The notes under the pieces: model-generated | Databases searched by the model: none | Seen by the model: only the letters and a program-made list of their open reading frames with translations | Told to the model about the DNA's origin: nothing | NCBI GenBank assembly: GCA_041497995.1 | Contig: JBGQHM010000112.1 | Span: forward strand, 1 to 16,670 | Reading direction: 5' to 3' | Origin: DATKMS01 sp041497995 | Lineage (GTDB): Bacteria; Desulfobacterota; Binatia; HRBIN30 | DNA length: 16,670 nucleotides | Shown: piece after piece, positions 1 to 8,603 of the stretch | How the letters are laid out: each line of letters begins with the position of its first letter | Position numbering within the stretch: the stretch's first letter is position 1 | Made by a program: the position numbers and the translations under genes

Positions 1-1281
1 ACCCACGATGGCCGGTGGTACGTCCGGCAGGTCCTCCCCTACCGCACGCGCGACAACCGCACCGAAGGTGTGGTGATCACATTTTCCGACGTGGCGGCGG
101 AGGCGCTCCAGGAAGCGCGGCTCTATGCCGAGTCCATCGTCGACACGGTGCGCGAACCGCTGCTGGTGCTCGACGGAGACTTGCGGGTGCGTTCGGCAAA
201 TCAGTCCTTCTACGCGACCTTCCACGTCTCCCAGGAGGACACGGTCGGACAGTTAGTGTACGAGCTGGGCAACCGCCAGTGGGATATCCCCAAGTTGCGG
301 ACGCTGCTCGAAGACGTTCTGCCCGAGAAGCACGTGATGAACGACTTCGAGGTGGAGCCCACTTTTGAGTCGATTGGTCCGCGGATCATGCGGCTCAATG
401 CACGGGCCATCGATCGCGGCGGCGATCGTCCGTATCTCATCCTCCTCGCCATCGAAGACATCACCGAGCGCCAACGGGCTCAAGACGCCGTGCGGGAGGG
501 CGAGGCCCTCAAGCACGTCGAAGAACAGGTGCGGCAGCGACAAGCCGAGCTGGCGCACGCGCTGCGCATCAGCACCGTCGGCGAGCTGGCCACCGGCTTG
601 GCGCACGAGCTCAACCAGCCGCTGTCGGCGATTGCCAACGGCGTGGAAGCGTGTGCTCGGTATGTGCGATCTGGCAAAGCCAAGTCGAACAAGCTCCTGG
701 CGCTGTTGGACGACGCATCGGGGGAGGCCGTACGAGCTGGGAGCATCGTGGAACACCTGCGCCACTTCATCGAGAAGGGACAGCCGCAGTTCGAGCCGAC
801 GGATCTATGCGAGATTGCCCGCACCGTTCCGCGCTTGTTGGGTCGCGAGATCCAGCAAGGCCAAATCACCCTGCGGCTCGACTTGCCCCCGCGACCGCTG
901 CCGATCTATGCGGACCGCATTCAGATCGAGCAGATCATCGTGAACTTGATGCAGAACGCCATCGACGCGCTGCGGGAAGCACCAAGCGACCGCCGTGAGA
1001 TCCAGCTCAAGGTGTGGGCAGCGAAGGGCAGGGCGGAATTGGCTGTGCGCGACACCGGCACCGGCGTCTCTGCCGCAGCCACAGACCGCATGTTCGAGCC
1101 GTTCTTCACCACCAAGGCACACGGTCTGGGAATGGGCCTGGCGATCAGCCGCTCCATCCTCGAGGCGCATCGGGGCCGGATCTGGGTGAAGCAGCGCGCC
1201 GACGGCGGCCCCGGGGCCACCGTCCGTTTCACACTGCCGCTGCAGCCAGCCAAGGCGGCGAGGAAAAGGGGTTCCACGTGA
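1..1281 (+). CDS. PAS / sensor histidine kinase, C-terminal part of a larger (probably CheB/CheR-PAS-HK) protein; 5' end outside window
   Basis: The frame is open from base 1, so 426 residues of a longer protein are visible. The first ~30 residues (WYVRQVLPYRT, then GVVITFSDV) match the end of the PAS-like segment that follows CheR in CheB/CheR fusion proteins. A PAS domain follows (residues ~43-155, ending AIEDITERQRA), then a short coiled coil and a FixL/NtrB-type HisKA box with the phospho-acceptor His at codon 202 (GLAHELNQPLSA). The ATPase domain shows the N box (NLMQNAIDAL), DTGTG, FEPFFTTK and GLGMGLAISRSI. No membrane segment is visible, so a cytoplasmic sensor is likely. The stop overlaps the start of the response regulator by 4 bp (GTGA), so the two are translationally coupled and probably partners. 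The upstream CheB/CheR part is inferred. An internal GTG at 70 would split a domain and is not favoured. Confidence 0.9.
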   Translation, partial: THDGRWYVRQVLPYRTRDNRTEGVVITFSDVAAEALQEARLYAESIVDTVREPLLVLDGDLRVRSANQSFYATFHVSQEDTVGQLVYELGNRQWDIPKLRTLLEDVLPEKHVMNDFEVEPTFESIGPRIMRLNARAIDRGGDRPYLILLAIEDITERQRAQDAVREGEALKHVEEQVRQRQAELAHALRISTVGELATGLAHELNQPLSAIANGVEACARYVRSGKAKSNKLLALLDDASGEAVRAGSIVEHLRHFIEKGQPQFEPTDLCEIARTVPRLLGREIQQGQITLRLDLPPRPLPIYADRIQIEQIIVNLMQNAIDALREAPSDRREIQLKVWAAKGRAELAVRDTGTGVSAAATDRMFEPFFTTKAHGLGMGLAISRSILEAHRGRIWVKQRADGGPGATVRFTLPLQPAKAARKRGST

Positions 1282-1901
1282 CCACCGAGGCGACCGTCTT
1301 TGTGGTGGACGACAACGTCGGCGTGCGCAAATCGTTGCGCGCGTTGCTGGAGTCGGCGGGACTCGCGGTGGAGACGTACGCTTCGGGTGAAGAGTTCCTC
1401 GCCGCCTACGAGCCGGAACGCCCGGGGTGTCTGGTGCTGGACGTGCGCTTGCGACAGAAGAGCGGGCTAGACCTGCAGGATGATCTCCGCCGGCGCAAAG
1501 CGATGCTCCCCATCATTGTTCTGACCGGCCACGGGACTGTGCCGACCTCGGTGCGGGCGCTCAAGGCTGGCGCCGTCGATTTCCTGCAAAAGCCAGCCCC
1601 GCCCAAGGTGTTGCTGGAGCGTATTCACGCGGCGATCGACAGCGATCGCAAGGCGCGGGCGGCGACCGGCGAACGTGCCGCCGTGATGCAGCGACTCGCG
1701 CACCTCACGCCACGCGAGCGCGAAGTCATGGAGCTGCTCATTGCCGGCAAGACGTCCAAGGAGATCGCGGTGTCGATGAACGTCAGCGTCCGCACCGTCG
1801 AAGGGCACCGCCGCATGGTACTCTCGAAGATGAACGTCTCCTCGGCAGCGCAGCTCGTCCGCACCGTGCTGCGTGCGCGGGAAGCAGATCCACGCGTGTA
1901 G
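1278..1901 (+). CDS. FixJ-family response regulator (REC + LuxR-type HTH), copy 1
   Basis: A 207-residue response regulator. The receiver domain (residues ~5-118) has the acidic pair D11-D12, phospho-acceptor D55 (CLVLDVR), T83 (IVLTGHG) and K105 (FLQKPA). The C-terminal LuxR/FixJ HTH (~140-200) has LTPREREVMELL, SKEIAVSMNVSVRTVEGHR and SKMNVSSAAQLVR. The start is the GTG inside the GTGA overlap with the kinase stop; AGGAAAAGGGG lies just upstream as ribosome binding site, and the protein then begins directly before the first receiver strand. It should be phosphorylated by the upstream kinase and activate transcription. The loop after D55 has Arg where Pro is usual at +4. The gene at 10396 is a very close paralogue. 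A family promoter (box at 2015) lies 113 bp beyond the stop. Confidence 0.95.
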   Translation: MTTEATVFVVDDNVGVRKSLRALLESAGLAVETYASGEEFLAAYEPERPGCLVLDVRLRQKSGLDLQDDLRRRKAMLPIIVLTGHGTVPTSVRALKAGAVDFLQKPAPPKVLLERIHAAIDSDRKARAATGERAAVMQRLAHLTPREREVMELLIAGKTSKEIAVSMNVSVRTVEGHRRMVLSKMNVSSAAQLVRTVLRAREADPRV

Positions 1902-1922
1902 ATGCCTGGCGTCCGCAGGCGT
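1902..1922 (+). terminator. Hairpin directly after the first FixJ-type gene
   Basis: GCCTG (1904-1908) pairs with CAGGC (1916-1920) around a 7-nt loop, and the outer A-T and T-G pairs can extend the stem. It begins right after the TAG of the response regulator. The same position after the second regulator (11061) holds a hairpin with one compensated pair (C-G here, A-T there), and both are followed by a G(T/C)ACCCTCC block. There is no T tract, so it may stabilise or process the mRNA end rather than terminate by itself. Confidence 0.4.
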
Positions 1923-2014
1923 ACCCTCCATGCCGCTTTGAGCGTGCTGATCACGCTCGGATTCGTCACGCGCTGCTCATCGGCCAAACTGAGTGCGTAC
2001 AACCGCTCGCGTAT

Positions 2015-2073
2015 AACCACGCGCGTAGTAGTCCGAGCTTACGGCGCTGCCGTTCTTCCTCTACATGGGGTGC
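2015..2073 (+). promoter_or_regulatory. Family promoter copy A: activator-type box plus -35/-10
   Basis: The invariant box AACCACGCGCGTAGT lies at 2015-2029. After 9 bp comes TTACGG (2039-2044), then 17 bp, then TACATG (2062-2067), with the ATG of a decayed family gene 6 nt later. The spacing equals that of the other four copies. The -35/-10 reading is inferred from sigma-70-like hexamers and constant geometry. The conserved box upstream of -35 is where an activator would be expected to bind. Confidence 0.7.
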
Positions 2074-2245
2074 ATGGCGATCGTGGCGAATGTTCATCGG
2101 GCGGGCGTACCCAAGGGTCTGGTGCAGCTCGACATCGTGCCGTCCTCCACAACCCGCTCAATTGCGTTGAGAAGTATCGCTTCGCCGCGCACCGTCGGCG
2201 CCGACTGCTGTTCCGTGAGGTGGTGGCTGCTCGCTGTGGCGCGCC
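2074..2245 (+). pseudogene. Decayed copy of the small repeated gene family (copy A)
   Basis: After promoter A the sequence reads MAIVANVHRAGVPKGLVQLDI, close to the start of the intact gene at 8604 (MAIEANLRLAEVPIGLMQLDI). About 70 bp of the intact gene are then missing. The similarity resumes in another frame as CVEKYRFAAHRRRRLLFRE, and shifts back to the first frame for RWWLLA (intact copies: QWLLA). The remainder, including the WP(Y/F)SF and HTH-like part, is gone before the next gene starts at 2270. With one deletion and two frame changes it cannot make the family protein. The promoter in front of it is intact, so it may still be transcribed. Confidence 0.75.
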
Positions 2246-2269
2246 AGCGGTACCGCGAAGGGGGCTACG

Positions 2270-3799
2270 ATGCAGCACGGCGAATCCTGGCATGCAAGGG
2301 AAGACGACACAGGCAGAAACCCGGCCCGCGCAGCGACTGCGGTGGCGGTGGACCGTACGCACTCCCGGAAGGCAGTGGGTCTGTCGGTCGCCGCGGCCCT
2401 CCTCGTTCTCTTGAGCGGCGGCGGACGCCGTCCCGCCTTTGCGGGAGTGGGCGTTGGCGTGGCACCCACCTACCCAGCTCTCGTTCAAGTCGGAGACACC
2501 AATGTTCCGGTCGGTCTGAGTGTTACTAATACGTCCACGACACCGGAGAGCGGTGGGACACTCACACTCAGCCTCATCAAGCATACGCCATCGTGTGGCG
2601 ACGACACTCCGGTTCCCTGTCCTTCGGCCGATGCAGATCCGGGCGTGTTTCTCATCAAGGGCCCCGCGACAGGCATGGCGGGAACAGCTTGCGCGGGGAC
2701 AGCGTTCACCATCGGGCCGCCGGACTCGACGACCGGCGAGGTCGAGTTCATTCCCAATTCGCCCGTGGTGCTCGCCCCGGTCGGTACAGGCGCCATAGCA
2801 GGTTGCACGATCAATTTTCTGGTCGATGTCCTCAAGCTTCCAAAAAACGCGTCGAATACGCCTGTGTTGCAGACCAACCCATTGGGACGGGTCCGCGCCG
2901 ACGCCTCGGTCGACGGGGTGATGGGCACTGGAACCGGTTCAGGCGTTGTTACTCTAGTGGCGCCGACGCCCACGCCAACAGCCACACCAACAGCCACAGC
3001 GACGCCGAGGCCCACACGCACGCGGAGGCCGCAGGGCGATGTGTGCGATGTCGCCAGCGAGTGTAGCTCGAGCTGTTGCTGCGATTTACAGTGCCAGCCG
3101 GCCGAGTTCTGCAACGCCTCGGGCGTATGTAATACCCCGACCCCAACACCTACGGCGTCGCCGACTCCGAGTCCGGAGTGCATATGCACCCCAGCGGACT
3201 TGATCCCGGGATCTTCGCGCGCGGCCGGCGGGGCTGCGGGCAAGCCCTCACTAGATGACGCTCGCATGGGCATTGGGCAGGGGGTCGATTGCCTGTCGGA
3301 GATTTGCATGTGTCCTCCGGGGCTGCGCTTGCCCAATGGGCTACCGGATAACTATCTCGCCTGCTCGCAGAACAATCCGACCTGCGATGCGACCCTGGGA
3401 GACAATGCGTGCACGTTCACCTTCCGCATCTGCTTCAACTTGCGGAGCAACGAGGATCGCTTCTTCTGCCGTACAGACGGACCGGTGACGGAGGTGCGAC
3501 TCAACAATCCGCGCGCAGGGGCGCCGAGGACAGCCGTCGACCAGGAGAACATTACAGCCTTTGAAACCGCGCTAGCGAACCTTGGTGGGAAGGTGGGTGG
3601 TTTCAACAGGCGGTCGATGGTGTTCAACCCAGGGGTCCCGGATGCAGTCTGCACGGACACCATTGCTTTCAAGGTTGCGCTGCGGCAGAACCCGAAAACA
3701 TTGAAGCTCTCTGCACGCAAGTTCTCGCTCAAGTACTTGGTCTATTCCGCGCGCGGTGTGCGTGATGTGGACCGCATCTCGTATCGGTGCAACCCGTAG
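2270..3799 (+). CDS. Secreted Cys-rich protein with Thr-Pro linkers, function unknown
   Basis: A 509-residue protein. A basic stretch, a hydrophobic core (~35-50) and an AFA|G site near residue 58 form a signal peptide, so export is likely. The N-terminal domain (~59-230) looks like a beta-rich extracellular domain (PVGLSVTNTS, GGTLTLSL). A linker of TPT/TAT repeats (~231-254) follows, then a Cys-dense segment (~257-287, ten cysteines, including SSCCCDLQC), a second TPT linker (~288-302), and a C-terminal domain with further paired cysteines ending in SYRCNP. The ATG has a good ribosome site (AAGGGGG, 2258-2265). The ~30 residues before the signal core are long, so a later GTG start near 2342 is possible. 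Disulfides outside the cytoplasm are inferred. The gene does not match a family I can name. Confidence 0.85.
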   Translation: MQHGESWHAREDDTGRNPARAATAVAVDRTHSRKAVGLSVAAALLVLLSGGGRRPAFAGVGVGVAPTYPALVQVGDTNVPVGLSVTNTSTTPESGGTLTLSLIKHTPSCGDDTPVPCPSADADPGVFLIKGPATGMAGTACAGTAFTIGPPDSTTGEVEFIPNSPVVLAPVGTGAIAGCTINFLVDVLKLPKNASNTPVLQTNPLGRVRADASVDGVMGTGTGSGVVTLVAPTPTPTATPTATATPRPTRTRRPQGDVCDVASECSSSCCCDLQCQPAEFCNASGVCNTPTPTPTASPTPSPECICTPADLIPGSSRAAGGAAGKPSLDDARMGIGQGVDCLSEICMCPPGLRLPNGLPDNYLACSQNNPTCDATLGDNACTFTFRICFNLRSNEDRFFCRTDGPVTEVRLNNPRAGAPRTAVDQENITAFETALANLGGKVGGFNRRSMVFNPGVPDAVCTDTIAFKVALRQNPKTLKLSARKFSLKYLVYSARGVRDVDRISYRCNP

Positions 3800-3901
3800 C
3801 AAGAGACCTCTGCGGACTGCGGCCGACCAACGACCCGATCGCAAACGTAACCGAGAAGATTCCCGCGCCCTGATGGCGTAAGACCACCGGCGCATGGTGG
3901 A

Positions 3902-6900
3902 TCAGGCGCGTTCACGCGCTTCGCCCGGGATCGGCTCGGCGACTCGGGCGACCAGACGCTCGATGGTCTCGATCAGCATCGCTGGTTGGATCGGCTTGGC
4001 GATGTACGCGTCCATTCCGGCACGCAGGCAGCGTTCCTCATCAGAGCGCATGGCGTGCGCCGTCAGGGCCACGATCGGCACATGGGAGCCGTCGGCTCGT
4101 TCGCGTTCGCGGATCGCGGCCGTGGCCTCGAAACCGTCCATCTCCGGCATCTGCACATCCATGAGCACGAGGTCGAATGCGTCCCTCTCGTACGCCGCCA
4201 CCGCCTCGCGGCCGTTGGCGGCGACCACGACCGTGTGGCCGCGCCTTTCCAGCAGCCGTGCCGCCAGCCGTTGGTTGACGGCGTTGTCCTCGGCCAGCAG
4301 CACGTGCAGGCGCCACCCGGGCGTGTGCGACTCCGGCCGGCGCACCGCCGGCGCATCGGGAGACCTGGCGCCGAGAGCCAGCAGAATGGTGTCGAGCAAC
4401 TCCGACTGCCGGATCGGCTTGGTCAAGAACGCTGTCACTCCCAGCTCGCGGCACCGCGCCGCTTCGCCCGTCAGTTCGGCCGACGACAACATCATGATCG
4501 TAGCCCCGGCCAACTCCGGCGTCTCTTTGATGCGCGCCGCCAGCTCGAATCCGTTCATCTCGGGCATGTGCGCATCGATCAGCACCAACGGAAACGGCTT
4601 GCCTGCCGTAGCGGCTTTCATGAGACAGCCGAGCGCCGCCTGGCCGCCATCCACCGTCGTCGGGCGTATCAGCCAGCGGGTCAGCATCTCGTTGATGATG
4701 CGGCGGTTGGTGGCGTTGTCGTCGACCACGAGCACCGACAGGCCGCGCAGGTCAGTGATCATCGCCGGCGGAGGCGCCGGCGTCTGCGCCGACCGCTGAC
4801 AGCGCACGGTGAAGTGGAAGGTGCTGCCACGACCCACCTCGCTCTCCACCCACATGCGCCCGCCCATCATCTCCACCAGCTTGCGCGAGATAGTGAGTCC
4901 TAGACCGGTACCGCCGTGCGTACGCGTCGTCGAGCTGTCCGCCTGCTCGAACGCCTCGAAGATCACCTGCTGCTTCTCCGCGGCAATCCCCACGCCCGTG
5001 TCGCGGACGCGGAAGTGCAGGTACTCCTCCGCCCCCGAGTGCCGCTCGCTCTCCACCGAGACCAGCACCTCCCCCTGCGCGGTGAACTTGGTGGCGTTGC
5101 CGACCAGATTGGTCAGCACCTGCCGCAGTCGATGCGGGTCGACCACCACGACCTCCGGCACGTCGGCGCGCACCTCATAGGCCAGATCCAGGCCCTTGCG
5201 GTGCGCCCGCACCGCCAGCGGCCGCACCGCGTCGTCGACCGCATCACGTACCACGACGGCAACGGGGTCGAGATCGAGCTTCCCCGCTTCGATCTTGGAG
5301 AAGTCGAGCACGTCGTTGATCACCGTCATGAGCGCGTCGCCGGACGCCGCCACCATCTGCAGACACTCCCGTTGCTCGGCCGTGAGCTCGGTCTGCAAAG
5401 CCAACTCGGTCATGCCGATGATGCCGTTCATCGGTGTGCGGATCTCGTGGCTCATGTTGGCCAGGAACTCGCTCTTGGCGCGGTTGGCCGCCTCCGCCGC
5501 CTTCTTGGCCTCGCCCAGCCGGGCTTCGAAACTCTTGCGCTCGGTGATGTCGCGGAACGTCCAGATTCTGCCGTAGTATTCTCCACCTTTGCCAACGACG
5601 GGAGCGCTGTATCGGTCAAGCACCGTCCCATCTTTGAGCTCGGTCTCCTCCCGGCTGGCTTCGTTCGGATGAGAATAGAGATAGCTGACCTTTTCGACGA
5701 ACTGCTCGGGATGCTTGGTCATCTTCGTGACCCACCGGACTTGGCTCTCGTCGTCGTTCCCGTCGGCGATGCCCTGGGGGATTTTCCACAAGTCGACAGT
5801 CCGCTGGTTTTGGAGAATCTTCTTTCCCTGCTTGTCGACGATCAGGATTCCGTCGATGGAGGAGCTCACCTGGGCCTCGAGGAGCGCCGTCTTCCAATGC
5901 AACTCCTCTTCGGCGCGCTTGCGCTCGGTGATGTCCGAGAACAAGCCCAGGACGTGCGATCGGCCTTCGTGAGAGAAGGGAACGAGCTGGCAGGACAGCC
6001 ATGGTTCCCTTCCAAATGAGGTGACGAGGCGCACCTCGACCTTCTGCTCCTGTCCGCTCTGCAGCGCCCGCTCGGCGGCAGCCAGCAAGCCGGAGCGCCG
6101 CCATGATTCCAGCTGACGGAAATTCTGCGCCTTGAGCTGCTCCACCGTGGTGCCCACAATCCGCGCCGCGGTTTCGTTGGCGGACACCGCGTTGCCCTCA
6201 GCGATGTAGGTGATGATGCCCACGGGCGAAGCGTCGAGAATCGTTTGGCTGAAGGTGAGCGCGTCCGCACTGCGTTGTTCGGCGCGTGTGCGTTCGGCAT
6301 TCTCCGCCTGCAGGGCTTGGTTGATTTCTGCAAGCTCTGCCGAGCGCCGCTGGATGCGCACTTCCATCTGCTGGCGCTCGCTGATGTCGCGCGAGTTCAC
6401 CACGATGGCCCCGACGCTCGGATCGTCGAGCCGGTTCTGGGCGATGGACTGGAGGTGGCGCCACGAACCGTTCTTGTGGCGATACCGGTACTCGATCGTG
6501 GAGGTCTGGCCCGGAACAAGGACGAGACGTGCGAGGCTGTCGAGAGCACCACGGACATCGTCCGGATGAATCAGCGCCAGGGCATTCGAGCCGACGCGCT
6601 CGTCGCGGGTGTATCCGAGGACACGCTCGTGCGCCGGGCTGTCGTAGAGAATCGTTCCGTCGACCCTCATGACGCTGATGATATCGGACGCGTTCTCGAT
6701 GAGCGAGCGGAAGTGAGCCTCGCTGCGGCTGAGCGCCATGGCGCCCTTTTCAATTGCCCGGCGCTGGCGCTCGAGCTCGTGGGCGACATACACCGACATC
6801 GCGAACGCGATGCCAGCGGCGATACAGTAATAGTTGACCGCGCCGGCAAGACTACCGGTGACGGCATAGACGTTCCACAGGATGGCCAGCTCGGCGGTCA

Positions 6901-7303
6901 CGACGAGAGCCAGCTGCGGCGCCAGCCCACACCGGAATACCGTCGCGCCAAACATCGCCACGGCGCTCAACAGGAATGGGGTGGTTAGCGGGTCATGCCG
7001 TAAGCTGCTCACCGCGGTGACGTCGACGCACACGGCGACGCCGACGACCAGTACCAGCGCCACCGGGTGCCTTGCGAGTTTGTCGACATGCAGCGCGGCC
7101 AACAGGCCGAGGGCCAGGAAGGCGCAAGCCGCGCGGATCACATGAACGGCGACGCTGAGGCTCGGAACGCTCAGCAAGTCGCGGACGCTGAGTGCCAGTA
7201 AACCGCAGAGCACGATCCACAGGGTGGTGCGCAGTCGCGAGGTGAACAGAGCGTCGGTCGCTCCGCGCACGTCGTAGGAGGATTCGCCTCGATCTTTCTG
7301 CAT
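3902..7303 (-). CDS. Membrane-bound hybrid sensor histidine kinase (6 TM - 3 PAS - HisKA - HATPase - 2 REC)
   Basis: 1133 residues. About six membrane helices lie at 27-173. They are followed by three PAS domains (~193-310, ending SRDISERQ; ~347-462, ending SDITERK; ~470-590, ending RDITERK) and a coiled coil (KKAAEAANRAKSEF). HisKA carries H619 (NMSHEIRTPMNGIIG). The ATPase domain has N736 (NLVGNATKF), DTGVG (768-772) and GGTGLGLTISR (797-807). Receiver 1 has D861-D862, D910 and K962; receiver 2 has E1005-D1006, D1049 (LVLMDVQMPEMDGFEA) and K1103. There is no HPt domain, so the phosphorelay needs a separate HPt protein or the receivers are regulatory. The architecture is that of BarA/TorS-like hybrids. 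The ATG at 7303 is the only sensible start; its ribosome site is weak. It is transcribed convergently with the gene ending at 3799 and divergently from the broken kinase gene that follows. Confidence 0.95.
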   Translation of the reverse strand: MQKDRGESSYDVRGATDALFTSRLRTTLWIVLCGLLALSVRDLLSVPSLSVAVHVIRAACAFLALGLLAALHVDKLARHPVALVLVVGVAVCVDVTAVSSLRHDPLTTPFLLSAVAMFGATVFRCGLAPQLALVVTAELAILWNVYAVTGSLAGAVNYYCIAAGIAFAMSVYVAHELERQRRAIEKGAMALSRSEAHFRSLIENASDIISVMRVDGTILYDSPAHERVLGYTRDERVGSNALALIHPDDVRGALDSLARLVLVPGQTSTIEYRYRHKNGSWRHLQSIAQNRLDDPSVGAIVVNSRDISERQQMEVRIQRRSAELAEINQALQAENAERTRAEQRSADALTFSQTILDASPVGIITYIAEGNAVSANETAARIVGTTVEQLKAQNFRQLESWRRSGLLAAAERALQSGQEQKVEVRLVTSFGREPWLSCQLVPFSHEGRSHVLGLFSDITERKRAEEELHWKTALLEAQVSSSIDGILIVDKQGKKILQNQRTVDLWKIPQGIADGNDDESQVRWVTKMTKHPEQFVEKVSYLYSHPNEASREETELKDGTVLDRYSAPVVGKGGEYYGRIWTFRDITERKSFEARLGEAKKAAEAANRAKSEFLANMSHEIRTPMNGIIGMTELALQTELTAEQRECLQMVAASGDALMTVINDVLDFSKIEAGKLDLDPVAVVVRDAVDDAVRPLAVRAHRKGLDLAYEVRADVPEVVVVDPHRLRQVLTNLVGNATKFTAQGEVLVSVESERHSGAEEYLHFRVRDTGVGIAAEKQQVIFEAFEQADSSTTRTHGGTGLGLTISRKLVEMMGGRMWVESEVGRGSTFHFTVRCQRSAQTPAPPPAMITDLRGLSVLVVDDNATNRRIINEMLTRWLIRPTTVDGGQAALGCLMKAATAGKPFPLVLIDAHMPEMNGFELAARIKETPELAGATIMMLSSAELTGEAARCRELGVTAFLTKPIRQSELLDTILLALGARSPDAPAVRRPESHTPGWRLHVLLAEDNAVNQRLAARLLERRGHTVVVAANGREAVAAYERDAFDLVLMDVQMPEMDGFEATAAIRERERADGSHVPIVALTAHAMRSDEERCLRAGMDAYIAKPIQPAMLIETIERLVARVAEPIPGEARERA

Positions 7304-7451
7304 GATTCAACCGCTCAGGGGGCGCTATGCGACCTGGGCAACCATTCCGAAGTGCACCCGCCATGCCAGCCCCGAGGCCGAACGCGGCGGCACCGGACGA
7401 CTCCCGGCGGGTAGTGATTCCCGTGGCGTACAGGCCGAAGTCGGGACCGGC

Positions 7452-8545
7452 ATGACATCGGCCATCCGCACTGCGCTGAGCGTGCCGAAGCCGACGGGCG
7501 CGCGCCGATCCTCAACCGACGCCGCCGGTCCAAGCACTGTCGGCAAGGCCCGACGGTTCGAGAACCCACGTAGAACGGACCCGGCGACGACAGTGGGAGG
7601 TTCCACGCCCCTCCGCGTTCTCCTCATCGACGATGAGATCGACGACGCGCGATTGATCGCGCGCGAGTTGCAGCGCAGCGGATACGAGGTCAGCTGGAAC
7701 TGGGTGCAGACCGCGCCGGAGTTAGAGGTCGCCCTCCAGCAGCAATGGGACGTCATCACCTGCGACTGGGTCATGCCGGCGTTCAGCGCACCGGCGGCCC
7801 TGAAGCTCCTCGGCGAACACGGCGTTGACCTGCCGGTGATCATCGTGTCCGGCCAGGCCGCTGAAGAAGTGACCGTGACCGCCATGAAGGCGGGGGCGCA
7901 TGACGTCGTCAGCAAACACAACTTGACGCGCCTGGGTCCGGCGGTCGAGCGCGAATTGCGCGAGACCGAGGTGCGGCGAGCGCGTGGATTGGCTGAGGCG
8001 GCGCTCAAACAGTCCGAAGCGCGCTACCGGCGACTGTTCGAAACCGCCAAGGATGGCATCATCATTCTGGATGCCGCCACGGGGCAGATCACCGACGTGA
8101 ACCCGTTCTTGGTGGAGTTGCTCGGCTATAGGAGTGTGTCGTCACGCCCGCAGTTGTCGCCGAGGGAGATCCACGTCTGCTGCGTGTCGCCTTGGAGAAT
8201 CTTCTGACCAATTCCTGGAAGTATACCGGCAAGCATCCCAGCGCGCGGATTGAGTTCGGGACGACCGAGCGCGAGGGTCGCGTGGTGTATTTCGTGCGCG
8301 ACGACGGCGCCGGCTTCGATATGGCGCATGCCGGGAAGCTCTTCGGGGCTTTTCAGCGGTTGCATGGCGAGGCGGAGTTCGAAGGAACGGGCATCGGCTT
8401 GGCGACGGTGCAGCGCATCATTCATCGGCACGGTGGCCGAGTCTGGGCCGAGGCCGCCGTTGAGCACGGCACCACGATCTACTTCACGCTCAGACCTGCC
8501 GCGCCCCGCTCTGAAGTCATCGACCAAATTGAGGACCACGTATAA
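7452..8545 (+). pseudogene. Receiver-PAS-histidine kinase gene broken by an internal deletion
   Basis: Frame one encodes a receiver domain (RVLLIDDEIDD, phospho-Asp in ITCDWVMP, Lys in VVSKHN) and the first half of a PAS domain (RRLFETAKDGIIILDAA, then FLVELLGY up to ~8128). From ~8132 the homology continues in another frame with the end of a kinase: VVAEGDPRLLRVALENLLTN, then VRDDGAGFD and GTGIGLATVQRIIHRHGGR, ending at TAA 8545. The rest of PAS and all of HisKA with its His are missing, and the frames do not match. The first-frame ORF runs on to 8207 as nonsense. The start is uncertain: ATG 7452, GTG 7593, or ATG 7302, which overlaps the opposite gene. The stop TAA lies within the beginning of promoter B. 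The N-terminal half could still make a receiver-PAS fragment. Confidence 0.85.
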
Positions 8546-8603
8546 CCACGCGCGTAGTAGTCCGAGCTTACGGCGGTGCCGTCCATCCTCTACAAGGGCA
8601 GGC
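8544..8603 (+). promoter_or_regulatory. Family promoter copy B
   Basis: Box AACCACGCGCGTAGT at 8544-8558, 9 bp, TTACGG (8568-8573), 17 bp, TACAAG (8591-8596), then 7 nt to the ATG at 8604. It begins within the stop codon of the broken kinase gene. Placing the first -10 base at -12 puts the transcription start next to the ATG, so a leaderless message is predicted. Confidence 0.75.

Noticed and set aside
2485..3336. 283-codon ORF on the minus strand opposite the secreted protein gene
   Set aside because: Its translation is a repetitive shadow of the Thr-Pro and Gly-rich regions; the plus frame has the signal peptide and ribosome site.
3884..3900. CCACC/GGTGG inverted repeat between the convergent genes as a terminator
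   Set aside because: Only a 5-bp stem with no T tract; too weak to call.
3894..6988. Long plus-strand ORFs opposite the hybrid kinase (for example 3894-4799, 4916-6019)
   Set aside because: They are antisense to well-recognised kinase and receiver domains and show no family resemblance.
7302..7451. ATG 7302 as the start of the receiver-PAS gene
   Set aside because: It overlaps the start codon of the opposite hybrid kinase gene and the first ~50 residues show no domain; later starts are more plausible.
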